The notes under the pieces are model-generated. The model did not search any database. It had not been told where the DNA came from and was given only the letters and a program-made list of their open reading frames with translations. Of a stretch of DNA of 64,000 nt, positions 36,126 to 44,841 are shown one piece after another. Positions within the stretch are counted from its first letter, which is position 1. The number at the start of each line of letters is the position of its first letter. The position numbers were made by a program, and so were the translations under genes. This stretch comes from Alphaproteobacteria bacterium LSUCC0396 (lineage in GTDB: Bacteria > Pseudomonadota > Alphaproteobacteria > Puniceispirillales > Puniceispirillaceae): contig CP166131.1 of the NCBI GenBank assembly GCA_041228345.1, forward strand, positions 2,528,804 to 2,592,803, given 5' to 3'.

Positions 36126-37213
36126 GCCTGTCCGCGCCAATGCTCACTATTCTCCAATATCACCGCATCACCGCCATCACGCGTGACAAGTGAGCCGATG
36201 ATCAGGGCCTCAGGTTCAGGGCCTGCCCGCAATGCGTCCAGAACAGCATCAGCCTTGCCCGCATCGACATAGATGATCAGCCCGATACCGCAATTAAAGG
36301 TACGCGCCAGCTCAAACAGCTCCATTCTGCCTTCGTCACGAAGCCAGCCAAATACCGGCGGCAGAGGCGCGGCAGCACAATCAAATTTGAACGCCAATGA
36401 GGCGTCATAAACGCGTGGAGGGTTCTCGATCAAACCCCCACCGGTAACATGGACAATGCCGCTGACACCGCCGATTGCAAGCGCGGTTGCGGCGGCCTTT
36501 TGATAGATCCTGGTCGGTGCCATCAATTGGGCGCCAAGGCTGCCGTTATCTGGGGCAAAAGGAGCTGGCGCAAAGATGTCGGTACCCGAGACTTCGATAA
36601 TTTTGCGCACGAGTGAAAACCCGTTTGAATGGACTCCAGATGATCTTAGGCCGATGGCCACATCACCCGCCTTTGGCTGGCCCGGCGATAGCAAGGTACC
36701 GCGCTCAGCCGCACCAATGCAAAAGCCTGCCAGATCATAGGTTCCAGCCGGATACATGCCCGGCATTTCTGCCGTTTCACCACCAATCAGCGCACAATCG
36801 GCCTCGACACAGCCATCAGCAATGCCGGCAATGACTTCAACTGCCATCTCGCGCTCTAGTTTCCCCGTGGCAAAATAATCTAGAAAAAACAGTGGCATTG
36901 CACCTTGTGCTAAAATGTCATTCGCGCACATCGCCACAAGGTCAATACCGACGCCGCGGTGCAGCCCGGTGGTTTTAGCCAATTCAAGCTTGGTGCCGAC
37001 ACCATCGGTTGCGGCGACAAGAATTGGATCTTTGAGACCGGCTGCTTTCGTGTCAAACAAGCCGCCAAATCCACCAAGGTCAGTACTGGCACCGGCGCGT
37101 TTTGTGCGTTTGGCGTGCGGCGCAATATCACCGATCAATGCATCGCCTTCGTCAATATCGACACCAGCGTCACTGTATTTGAGGGATTTAGGTTGTTTTT
37201 GTCCGCTAGACAT
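36122..37213 (-). CDS. purM: Phosphoribosylformylglycinamidine cyclo-ligase
   Basis: AIR synthetase of purine synthesis, 363 aa. Landmarks: KYSDAGVDIDEGDALI, DGVGTKLELAK, GIDLVAMCANDILAQGAMPLFFLDYFA, GGETAEMPGMYP and HVTGGGLIENPPR. First gene of purM-purN, coupled by ATGA. Divergent from the DUF2066 gene across 100 bases. Confidence 0.96.
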   Translation of the reverse strand: MSSGQKQPKSLKYSDAGVDIDEGDALIGDIAPHAKRTKRAGASTDLGGFGGLFDTKAAGLKDPILVAATDGVGTKLELAKTTGLHRGVGIDLVAMCANDILAQGAMPLFFLDYFATGKLEREMAVEVIAGIADGCVEADCALIGGETAEMPGMYPAGTYDLAGFCIGAAERGTLLSPGQPKAGDVAIGLRSSGVHSNGFSLVRKIIEVSGTDIFAPAPFAPDNGSLGAQLMAPTRIYQKAAATALAIGGVSGIVHVTGGGLIENPPRVYDASLAFKFDCAAAPLPPVFGWLRDEGRMELFELARTFNCGIGLIIYVDAGKADAVLDALRAGPEPEALIIGSLVTRDGGDAVILENSEHWRGQA

Positions 37214-37313
37214 GCTGGCCTCGGTGACTAGGATTGATATAACAATATTTAATAAGCTTGGATCGGTACATAATCGACCATCGAATCAAACCGCATAATA
37301 GGCATTGGACGAC

Positions 37314-38459
37314 ATGCGCGCAGCATTTATCTTTCACATAATCACAGAAATTCGCCGCCAGTCCAAACCGCTGGCGTTTATCTTGGTCGCTTTATGCATC
37401 AGTCATCCGGTTCTGGCGGCAAATAATCGCTGCAGCGAACCAGTTTACGGCGTTGCTGGCGTAACGGTTGATCAACGCGCGGAAACGGCGTCGATTGCGC
37501 GTGATGTTGGGGTGCGGGATGCCGCCGAGCGCGCCTTTTCAACAGTTCTTGATCGGGTGTTACCGACGGCTGCGGGGAAGGCACAATTTCTGGCAATGCA
37601 TGATCTCGATAATTTTTCCGATTTCACCCATATCGTTGAAGAGAATAATCTGGAGCAGCGCTATATTGCGACCTTGGATTTCTGTTTTGACGCGACCCGG
37701 CTACGGCAAGCTATGATTGCTGCCAATCTGCAATGGTCAGAATTATACAGTCCACCTGTTTTGGTAATCCCGGTCTGGAAAGGCCCGGATGGCGCGCGCG
37801 CATGGCATAAGGATAATCAGTGGCTATCCGGCTGGTGGGATCAGGTGGTTTCTTATCGCGGATTGCTATCACTGCGCCAGCTTGACCGGAATTTGATCAA
37901 TGAACGGCGGTTTCGCGGTGAGGATTTGAACGACGCCAATCCGGCGAAACTGGCCGCCGCCGCCAGCGAGGTCAACGCCGAGCAGGTCATGCTGGTTACA
38001 GCGTCGCTTGATTATGAGGGGTCAAAACCGGTGATCACAATTACCGCACAGCTTTTTGACAAAAATGGCCAGCTGTTGACCGATATTCTGTTAGGCGATC
38101 AGATGCTGCTAACCGATATTGCGCCGGGCAATCTTGATAAAATGCGCCAGAAGATTATCGCAAAGCTGGATGCAAGCTGGCATTCAGCAAACCTGATCGG
38201 CGGGACAAGCATTGGCAATCTGAATGTCTTTGTGCCGGTAACATCGGTAAAGGAATGGGCCAGCCGCCTTGTTGCACTGAGTGAGGTGGCAGTTATTCAA
38301 AGCTATCAGATCTTGTCGATGGATGTTTCTGGTGGGCAGGTTCTGCTGCGTCTTGCCGGGTCACGTGTTGCGTTGGAAAATGGGCTATCAGCGCACCGAT
38401 TACAGCTTGTCGATGACAATGGCCGCTTGCTGATCAATGCCAAGCCAAAAACCAGCTAG
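37314..38459 (+). CDS. DUF2066 domain protein, exported
   Basis: Protein of the DUF2066 family, 381 aa, function unknown. A hydrophobic signal-like helix (PLAFILVALCISHPVLAAN, about 20-38 of the ATG 37314 form) implies export to the periplasm or membrane anchoring. The family domain follows (VYGVAGVTVDQRAETASIAR, RDAAERAFSTVLDRVL, then PVLVIPVW). It sits between purM and hdaA, a fixed neighbourhood in alphaproteobacteria. TTG 37305 is an alternative start. Confidence 0.85.
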   Translation: MRAAFIFHIITEIRRQSKPLAFILVALCISHPVLAANNRCSEPVYGVAGVTVDQRAETASIARDVGVRDAAERAFSTVLDRVLPTAAGKAQFLAMHDLDNFSDFTHIVEENNLEQRYIATLDFCFDATRLRQAMIAANLQWSELYSPPVLVIPVWKGPDGARAWHKDNQWLSGWWDQVVSYRGLLSLRQLDRNLINERRFRGEDLNDANPAKLAAAASEVNAEQVMLVTASLDYEGSKPVITITAQLFDKNGQLLTDILLGDQMLLTDIAPGNLDKMRQKIIAKLDASWHSANLIGGTSIGNLNVFVPVTSVKEWASRLVALSEVAVIQSYQILSMDVSGGQVLLRLAGSRVALENGLSAHRLQLVDDNGRLLINAKPKTS

Positions 38460-38476
38460 GGTAATGGACAGGTGAA

Positions 38477-39139
38477 ATGAAACAATTGCCCCTTGAATTG
38501 CCGTTTCGCCAGCTGGCGGGACGGGCTGATTTTATTGTCAGTGATTGCAACGCCTTGGCGCTTGCCTTACTTGATCAATGGCCCGAATGGCCAGGAAGTT
38601 GCCGTGCCTTAAACCTGATTGGCCCATCGGGTGCGGGAAAATCGCATCTTGCGGCAATCTGGCAAGCAATGCTTGAAAACAGTCATCATTTTACCGGTGT
38701 GACGGCAGGCCAGATACCGCCTGAACCGGCATTTTATGTGCTTGATAACATCACTGCCACTGATGTGTGGGATGAAGAGGCGCTATTTCATTTGTTTAAC
38801 CGCTCGGCAGCAGACAATGGCGGGTTACTACTGCTTTCGCAAATACCGGTTGGGCAGATGGAATGGCGACTGCCCGATTTGCGGTCGCGGATGCGGGCGG
38901 TAAATATTGCGCAGATTGATCTGCCGGATGATGATCTGCTCTATGCGCTGCTGGATAAATATTTCACCGATCGACAAATGCTGGCACCGCCGACATTGCT
39001 GACCTATCTTGTCGGGCGAATGGAGCGGTCTTTTCATGCCGTGCAGACGGTTGCCAGCGCCCTTGACCGGCGTTCGATCGCCGAGCGTAAGCCGCTATCG
39101 GTTGCGCTGGCACGTGGCGTTTTTGACGATTTAGCTTAG
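38477..39139 (+). CDS. hdaA: DnaA regulatory inactivator, Hda-like
   Basis: AAA+ protein related to the DnaA ATPase domain, 220 aa. With the sliding clamp it promotes ATP hydrolysis on DnaA to limit initiation. The N-terminus MKQLPLELPF resembles the clamp-binding peptide of Hda. Walker A is at residues 49-58 (GPSGAGKSHL); YVLDNI replaces the usual Walker B region and RSRMRAV contains the arginine finger region. 17 bases after DUF2066. Stop overlaps that of rnd. Confidence 0.88.
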   Translation: MKQLPLELPFRQLAGRADFIVSDCNALALALLDQWPEWPGSCRALNLIGPSGAGKSHLAAIWQAMLENSHHFTGVTAGQIPPEPAFYVLDNITATDVWDEEALFHLFNRSAADNGGLLLLSQIPVGQMEWRLPDLRSRMRAVNIAQIDLPDDDLLYALLDKYFTDRQMLAPPTLLTYLVGRMERSFHAVQTVASALDRRSIAERKPLSVALARGVFDDLA

Positions 39140-40341
39140 GCAGTATTTTCAATCAGCATAATCCGGCCATTTTTAACCGCCAGAGCAATCTCGCCCTGTT
39201 TTAGCCGTAACGCCAGATCACCAAAAACTTCACGGCGCCAACCCGTTAACGCCCGAATTGGCGCATTATCATCGCCTGCCAGCAATTCCAGCTCTTCCGC
39301 CGAGGCGATCAGGCGCGGTGCGATATCATGCTTGTCAGTGACATGTTTTAACAGCACCCGTAGCAATTCCATCACAGCCGCTGGGGGGCGTTTTGCCGGC
39401 CCGCGTTTTTCAGCAGGGGGAAGCGCCGATTCGGGCAGCGCAGCAACCTTGGTCAAGATCTTGGCGATCGGTTCGACTAGCTTGCCATCCTTGCCGCCCG
39501 GAAAATTGCGGATATTGGCAAAATCTTTGCGCTCCTTGGGATTTGAGCCGGCGAGATCAATCAATGTTTCGTCGCGGATAATGCGGTTGCGCGGCATATC
39601 GCGGTTCTGTGCCTCGGTTTCGCGCCATGCGGCCAGATGTATTAGCCGCAGCAGCGCAGCAGGGCGCATATTACGGATCTTCAGCTTTTGCCAAGCAGCA
39701 TCAGGCGCGGTGACATAGGTCGCCGGATCATTCGATTTGGCATATTCTTCATCCAGCCAATGGCTGCGGTTTTCGCGCTCCAGCTTGGTGCGCATCAAGG
39801 GGTATAATTTCGCCAGATAGATCACATCATCAAGCGCATAGAGGATTTGCCGGTTGCTCAACGGGCGTTTTGACCAGTCGGTAAAGCGTGATGTCTTGTC
39901 AATATCATGGTTCAGCATGGCCTTGACCAGCTTGTCATAGCCGACCTGATCACCCAGCCCGCAAACCATCGCGGCAATCTGGGTGTCGTAGATGGGCTCA
40001 GGCAGGCTGCCCATCAAATGTAAAAAAATCTCCATGTCCTGATTGCCCGCATGGAACACTTTGGTGATAGCGGGGTTACGCATCAGATCCCAGAGCGGAT
40101 TAAGGTCAAGACCTGTTGCCAGCGGGTCAATCGCAACAGCGTCAATGCCGTCGCTGATCTGGATAAGACATAATTGCGGGTAATAGGTGCGCTCGCGCAG
40201 GAATTCGGTATCTACAGCTAGAAATTCGGCAAATTGATATTGTGTGACGATGGCGGTGAGGGCGTCATTGGTGGTGATTGGCGGCGCCACTTTAGTTCCT
40301 GTGGCATCATCGTCGCCGGCTTGGCTAGCATGTCGTTTCAT
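39136..40341 (-). CDS. rnd: Ribonuclease D
   Basis: 3'-5' exoribonuclease in tRNA 3' maturation, 401 aa. DEDDy motifs: FLAVDTEFLRERTYYPQLCLIQ (Exo I), VFHAGNQDMEIFLH (Exo II) and YALDDVIYLAKLY (Exo III), then an HRDC domain (about 215-290) and a second helical region. GAGG 7-8 bases before ATG 40341 decides the start; a longer frame to 40389 adds 16 unsupported residues. Convergent with hdaA. Confidence 0.93.
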   Translation of the reverse strand: MKRHASQAGDDDATGTKVAPPITTNDALTAIVTQYQFAEFLAVDTEFLRERTYYPQLCLIQISDGIDAVAIDPLATGLDLNPLWDLMRNPAITKVFHAGNQDMEIFLHLMGSLPEPIYDTQIAAMVCGLGDQVGYDKLVKAMLNHDIDKTSRFTDWSKRPLSNRQILYALDDVIYLAKLYPLMRTKLERENRSHWLDEEYAKSNDPATYVTAPDAAWQKLKIRNMRPAALLRLIHLAAWRETEAQNRDMPRNRIIRDETLIDLAGSNPKERKDFANIRNFPGGKDGKLVEPIAKILTKVAALPESALPPAEKRGPAKRPPAAVMELLRVLLKHVTDKHDIAPRLIASAEELELLAGDDNAPIRALTGWRREVFGDLALRLKQGEIALAVKNGRIMLIENTA

Positions 40342-40448
40342 CAAATACCTCGCTTCATCCCCGATCATATACGGCAAAAAGCAGCGCACTGAAAGGCAAA
40401 CCTATTGATTTCGGTCTGTCGCCCCCCTAAAACTAAAGGATGACACAT

Positions 40449-41291
40449 ATGATGAGAACTTTTAGATCTTCGGGTGCGCTTGTTGGTACGCTTGTTGGTG
40501 CGGCTGGCGCGTTTGTGGTTTCAACCGCGGGCGCGATTGCGTTTGCATCTGGCGCAGCGGCGACAACGATCATGCCGCACCGGGCTTTTTATGAAATGCA
40601 GCTTGGCATCGCAGATCAGAATTCAAATGTGCAGACAGTCAGTGGTCGGTCAGCTTTTACGCTTGGCCGCGACTGTGATGGCTGGCGCTCCAATGAAGAT
40701 TATGTCATTGAATTTGGTGCCCAAGAGGGCAATCTTGATCGGGTTCTATCGCGCTTTGAATCGTGGGAAGCAGACACTGGCGAGATGTACAGCTTTGACA
40801 TCAGCGAGAGCAGCAGCTTTCAATCGGCCAAGGATTTTACCGGTTTTGCCGAATTGAAATCAACCGGTGGTAATGCCTACTTTTCAATGGCAGATAATGT
40901 TGCTGTCGAATTGCCTAAAAACACCTATTTCCCAATGCGGCATTTAAACGCCATTCTCGACAGTGCGAAAAGCGGCAAAAAGATTCTCGCGGCATCCGTA
41001 TTTACCGGGGCTGAGCCTGATGATGCGCTGTTATCGACCAACACGGTGATTGGCAGCTGGCGCGGCGATCCAGCGTCTGATGAAATGGGTGCGCTGGGAC
41101 AAGATGGATATTGGCCGGTGCAGGTCGCCTATTTTAAGCCAGCAGCCACCGCTGCAGAGCCCGAATATGAAATCCATTTTGCCATTCAGCCCAATGGTAT
41201 CGTTCGCCGATATGTGATTGATTACGGTGATTTTACCATCATCGCCACGCTGTTAAAACTGGAAAGCGTTGAGATGCCAGCCTGTAGTTAG
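40449..41291 (+). CDS. eipB: Periplasmic envelope-integrity protein, EipB family
   Basis: DUF1849/EipB family, a periplasmic beta-spiral protein needed for envelope integrity in Brucella. 280 aa. The N-terminus is a long signal peptide (about 35-45 residues, ALVGTLVGAAGAFVVSTAGA). PHRAFYEMQLG follows. Two cysteines correspond to the known disulphide: GRDCDGWRSNEDYV and the C-terminal EMPACS. ATG 40449 is preferred to 40440 since AAAGGA is then 8 bases away. Stop overlaps the ROK gene stop. Confidence 0.88.
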   Translation: MMRTFRSSGALVGTLVGAAGAFVVSTAGAIAFASGAAATTIMPHRAFYEMQLGIADQNSNVQTVSGRSAFTLGRDCDGWRSNEDYVIEFGAQEGNLDRVLSRFESWEADTGEMYSFDISESSSFQSAKDFTGFAELKSTGGNAYFSMADNVAVELPKNTYFPMRHLNAILDSAKSGKKILAASVFTGAEPDDALLSTNTVIGSWRGDPASDEMGALGQDGYWPVQVAYFKPAATAAEPEYEIHFAIQPNGIVRRYVIDYGDFTIIATLLKLESVEMPACS

Positions 41292-42199
41292 GCGGGTGAT
41301 GCCGCCGGATCAGCGGCAAAACAGGCGGCACCCTTGGTGAGGGTGAACGCATCGGGATCAGCTCTTAATAATTTGGTGTCACTGCGCTCTACCAAAAGAT
41401 AGCCCGGCCATTTGCGTGGCACGGTCTGATAAAGCCGATCCAGATTTGCCAGCCGCCCGCCCAAAATGATCACATCCGGATCAAACATATTTATGATTGT
41501 CGCTGTGGTCCGACCAATCCGGTCGTCAAGCACTTGCAAAACGTTAGCCGCGACCAGATCGCTAGCATCGGCAGCCGCGGCAATAGCCTGAATATCAAGA
41601 CGGGTTTGGGTAATGGTGTAATATTCTTCTTCCAGCCCGCTAAGCGATAAAAAGCAATCAATACAACCAGTTCTTCCACACCAGCAATCGCGCCCGTCAA
41701 GTTCATGCGGTACCGGCCACGCCAATGGCATATGCCCCCACGCACCAACAATACGGTTCGCACCGCGCCATAAGGTTTCACCAAATGTTACCCCACCGAA
41801 AACATGGCTATCAAGATAGAGTGAGCACGCAACGGCGCAGTTTTTAGCAACGCCAAAACGACTTTCATAGAGGGCAAGGGCCTGTCCCGGGCTTGCGAGT
41901 GCAATTGGCCGCCCAAGGCTGGCTTGGAGATTTGACTTGAGATCTGTGCCAATGAGACATTTAAGGCCATCAGGCGGGCTTGGCTGGCTGGTAAAGCCGC
42001 CTTCTGTCGAGACGGCAATCTTCTCGGAAAGGCCGGGATGGGCGGTATTCGCCTGTTCGGTAATAGCACTGCACACAGCGAGCAGGCTAGCGATCTTATC
42101 TTGTTCAAGCGCGACGCTATCCTGCCAAACAAAATCACCGCCATCGGTAAGGATGGCGGCGTTAACAACGCTATTTTCAATGGAAAGCCCTAGATACAT
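41288..42199 (-). CDS. ROK-family protein with degenerate catalytic motifs
   Basis: Resembles ROK sugar kinases (303 aa). The zinc site is intact: GAWGHMPLAW with His156, then CWCGRTGCIDC with Cys172, Cys174 and Cys179, and the C-terminal DPDVIILGGRLANL. But the N-terminal ATP loop D-x-G-G-T reads LSIENSV (residues 5-11), and the catalytic N-D-x-N segment reads ASPGQ (102-106), with no Asp. It is therefore probably not an active kinase, perhaps a sugar-sensing or structural protein. Alternatively it uses other residues. Located between eipB and rpmG. Confidence 0.8.
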   Translation of the reverse strand: MYLGLSIENSVVNAAILTDGGDFVWQDSVALEQDKIASLLAVCSAITEQANTAHPGLSEKIAVSTEGGFTSQPSPPDGLKCLIGTDLKSNLQASLGRPIALASPGQALALYESRFGVAKNCAVACSLYLDSHVFGGVTFGETLWRGANRIVGAWGHMPLAWPVPHELDGRDCWCGRTGCIDCFLSLSGLEEEYYTITQTRLDIQAIAAAADASDLVAANVLQVLDDRIGRTTATIINMFDPDVIILGGRLANLDRLYQTVPRKWPGYLLVERSDTKLLRADPDAFTLTKGAACFAADPAASPA

Positions 42200-42238
42200 A
42201 TCCGGCCTTTCAGCCTGATTATCTGGCTCGTCACTTGC

Positions 42239-42406
42239 TTATTTGATTTTTGATTCGCGGAAGATGACGTGCTTGCGCGCGCGCGGATCATATTTTTTCA
42301 GCTCAAGCTTTTCTGGCTTGGTGCGAGGATTCTTCTTGGTTACGTAGAAATAACCGGTGTCAGCTGTGCTTATGAGCTTAATTTGCAGGGTCGCTGGCTT
42401 CGCCAT
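42239..42406 (-). CDS. rpmG: 50S ribosomal protein L33
   Basis: 55-aa ribosomal protein, translated by hand: [20 protein letters not shown], then [20 protein letters not shown] and [14 protein letters not shown]. It is the cysteine-free type. GGAG lies 9 bases before the ATG. It is 92 bases downstream of rnr on the same strand, matching the alphaproteobacterial rnr-rpmG neighbourhood. Confidence 0.96.
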   Translation of the reverse strand: MAKPATLQIKLISTADTGYFYVTKKNPRTKPEKLELKKYDPRARKHVIFRESKIK

Positions 42407-42498
42407 GACACATACTCCTAAGTTGTGGGCCGTTTTGGTGACCCTTCAATAAAACTGGGCGCAAACTGCGGTAAATCGCAGCAAATGTCAAGCGCAGA

Positions 42499-44841
42499 TC
42501 ACCGTCTTTTTCGTTTCGCGGCTTTCCCCTTGCCAGCATTTTTATGGCCGTTACTAGATTGTGGCCGGGCGCCGCGCCCAGATGGTTTATTGCCATGTTT
42601 GCCAGCGTGCTGATGCGGTGCCTTATGTTTGTGTCCTGAGGGTTTGCGGCGCGGCGTATCGCTTTGCAGGCCGCCATCAACCCATTCCAAAAGAATGCCG
42701 CCAGATACCGGCGTGACTTCAGTGACCTTGACCTTCAACGGCGTGCCAACGACAAATCGCCAGCCATTGTGCCTGCCTTCAAGTGACTGGGACTCTTCGA
42801 CAAAATCATAATAATCATCGGGAAGCGCATTGAGCGGCAGCAACCCGTCGGCAGCACCATCCTCAAGCCGGATAAAGGCGCCAAATCCGGTGACGGCAAC
42901 AATCATCCCCTCGACCACGACGCCGAGCCGCGACTGAAATAATGCGGCGGCAAAACGGTCAATAGTCCGACGCTCGGCGGCGGCTGCGGTGGCTTCGGTT
43001 TCTGAAATATGCGTGCAAATTTCGGCAATCATATCGAGTGTCATGCCATTTAGCCCGTCTTTCGGCCTTGATTTCTTGCCCGCCGCCGCATCGACAAGCG
43101 CGCGATGCACCAGCAAATCGGCATAGCGCCGAATTGGTGAGGTGAAATGCGCATAATTACGCAATGACAGGCCAAAATGCCCAATATTGTCAATGCTATA
43201 CACAGCTTTTGCCTGACTGCGAAGCACGGCTTCATTCACCGTCAGCGCATCCGGCGTGTTCTCGGCGAGGGCGATGATTTTGTTGAAGTGATGCGGGCGT
43301 AGGACCTGTCCGGTGGTAAATTTGCCGCCAACAGACTCTGCTAGCTTGGCAAGGCTGGCGGCCTTTTTCGGGTCCGGCGTGTCATGTATGCGAAAAACAC
43401 AAGGGCGGCGGCTGGAAAACAGACTGTCCGCAGCTGCAACATTGGCGGCGATCATAAAATCTTCGATGAGCCTTTGAGATTCGGTCTGGGATCGCTGGGT
43501 AATAGCAACAGGGTGACCAGCATCATCCATGACGACGCGGCGTTCCTTTAGATTAAGGGCTAGCGGTTCACGGCTTTGACGATCAATATCAAGGGCGCGC
43601 CATGCCCCGAACAATGCGTGAAGGCATCCGTGCGGCACGTCACAATCGGCCTCGTCAATGGTGCCATCAAAAACCGCCTGAACTTGATCATAGGTTAGGC
43701 GCGCATGCGATCGGATCAGTGCCCGTGCAATATGATGGGATAGGCGCTTACCGTCCTTGTCGATGTGAATTTCGGCAACCATTGCGGCGCGGTCTTCATG
43801 CGGCCGCAGCGAACATAGATCATTGGAAATCGCCTCGGGAAGCATTGGCACCACACGATCGGGAAGATAGACCGAGTTTCCACGTTTTCGCGCCTCAATA
43901 TCGAGGGCGCTATCTGGCCTGACATAATGCGAGACATCGGCAATCGCAACAAGCAGGCGCCACCCCCCATTATCAGCTGGTTCGGCGAACACCGCATCGT
44001 CAAAATCGCGCGCATCCGCACCGTCAATCGTTACCAGCGGTTGATCCCGCAGGTCGCGTCGGCCCTTTATCGGCGGAATTTTCAGGCCTTGTGACTCGTC
44101 AATAGCCGCGTCGGGGAATTGATGCCGGATTCCAAATTCGGCAAGGGCAAGGGCGCTAAAGGCACCGGCAGATGATGTATTGCCTAGGTTGGTGATGACC
44201 CGGGCTGTTTTGCCGATATAGCCGCGCGACGGTAGTAATTCTGCCTCGATCAGATCACCGGCATTAAGGGGCACCCCGTCGGTTGTTTGCAAGCCAATGC
44301 TGTCACGCTTGCCCCGATCAGCTGGCTGTAGGCGAAACCCTTTGCCCGCTGGAACAACAACCCCGAACAGCCGCTTTTGCTGGCGATCAAGAACCCGGAT
44401 GATGCGCGCCTCATATTGATCTGGGCCAACCCGTGTTAGGCGGGCGAGCACCTGTTGGCCAACCGCTGGGGCACGGCCTGCGCGCCGGTTCAAGATTACC
44501 CTGATTTCGGGTGGGTTTTCGGTGTCATTGCCCGCTTGGTGGGCTAGGCCATCACCATCATTATCAAAACTGGTCAATTCAAGCACGGTAACTTCGGGCA
44601 GAGTGTCGGGCGCGGCAAGGGCGCGGCGATCCCCGGCCAGCAAACCCCGTTGAGCCATGTCGCGTAACAATCGGCGGATCGAGGCACGGTGATCCTGCCC
44701 GATGTCAAAGGCGCGGGTGATATCACGAAGACTTGGCGGCACCGGACAGCTGTTGATGTAATCAAGCAGCATTGCCTCATCGGGCAATGTAACCGTGCTT
44801 GGCGATTGATCGGGGCGGTTTTCACCCTGTTTACGCGCCAT
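42499..44841 (-). CDS. rnr: Ribonuclease R
   Basis: Processive 3'-5' exoribonuclease of the RNB family that degrades structured RNA. 780 aa. A winged-helix N-terminus (LDYINSCPVPPSLRDITRAF), cold-shock domains, the RNB domain with DARDFDDAVFAE and HYAHFTSPIRRYADLLVHRAL, and an S1 domain (VVEGMIVAVTGFGAFIRLEDGA). The C-terminus is a basic, His/Lys/Arg-rich tail (from about residue 735). It abuts topA without a gap. Confidence 0.96.
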   Translation of the reverse strand: MARKQGENRPDQSPSTVTLPDEAMLLDYINSCPVPPSLRDITRAFDIGQDHRASIRRLLRDMAQRGLLAGDRRALAAPDTLPEVTVLELTSFDNDGDGLAHQAGNDTENPPEIRVILNRRAGRAPAVGQQVLARLTRVGPDQYEARIIRVLDRQQKRLFGVVVPAGKGFRLQPADRGKRDSIGLQTTDGVPLNAGDLIEAELLPSRGYIGKTARVITNLGNTSSAGAFSALALAEFGIRHQFPDAAIDESQGLKIPPIKGRRDLRDQPLVTIDGADARDFDDAVFAEPADNGGWRLLVAIADVSHYVRPDSALDIEARKRGNSVYLPDRVVPMLPEAISNDLCSLRPHEDRAAMVAEIHIDKDGKRLSHHIARALIRSHARLTYDQVQAVFDGTIDEADCDVPHGCLHALFGAWRALDIDRQSREPLALNLKERRVVMDDAGHPVAITQRSQTESQRLIEDFMIAANVAAADSLFSSRRPCVFRIHDTPDPKKAASLAKLAESVGGKFTTGQVLRPHHFNKIIALAENTPDALTVNEAVLRSQAKAVYSIDNIGHFGLSLRNYAHFTSPIRRYADLLVHRALVDAAAGKKSRPKDGLNGMTLDMIAEICTHISETEATAAAAERRTIDRFAAALFQSRLGVVVEGMIVAVTGFGAFIRLEDGAADGLLPLNALPDDYYDFVEESQSLEGRHNGWRFVVGTPLKVKVTEVTPVSGGILLEWVDGGLQSDTPRRKPSGHKHKAPHQHAGKHGNKPSGRGARPQSSNGHKNAGKGKAAKRKRR

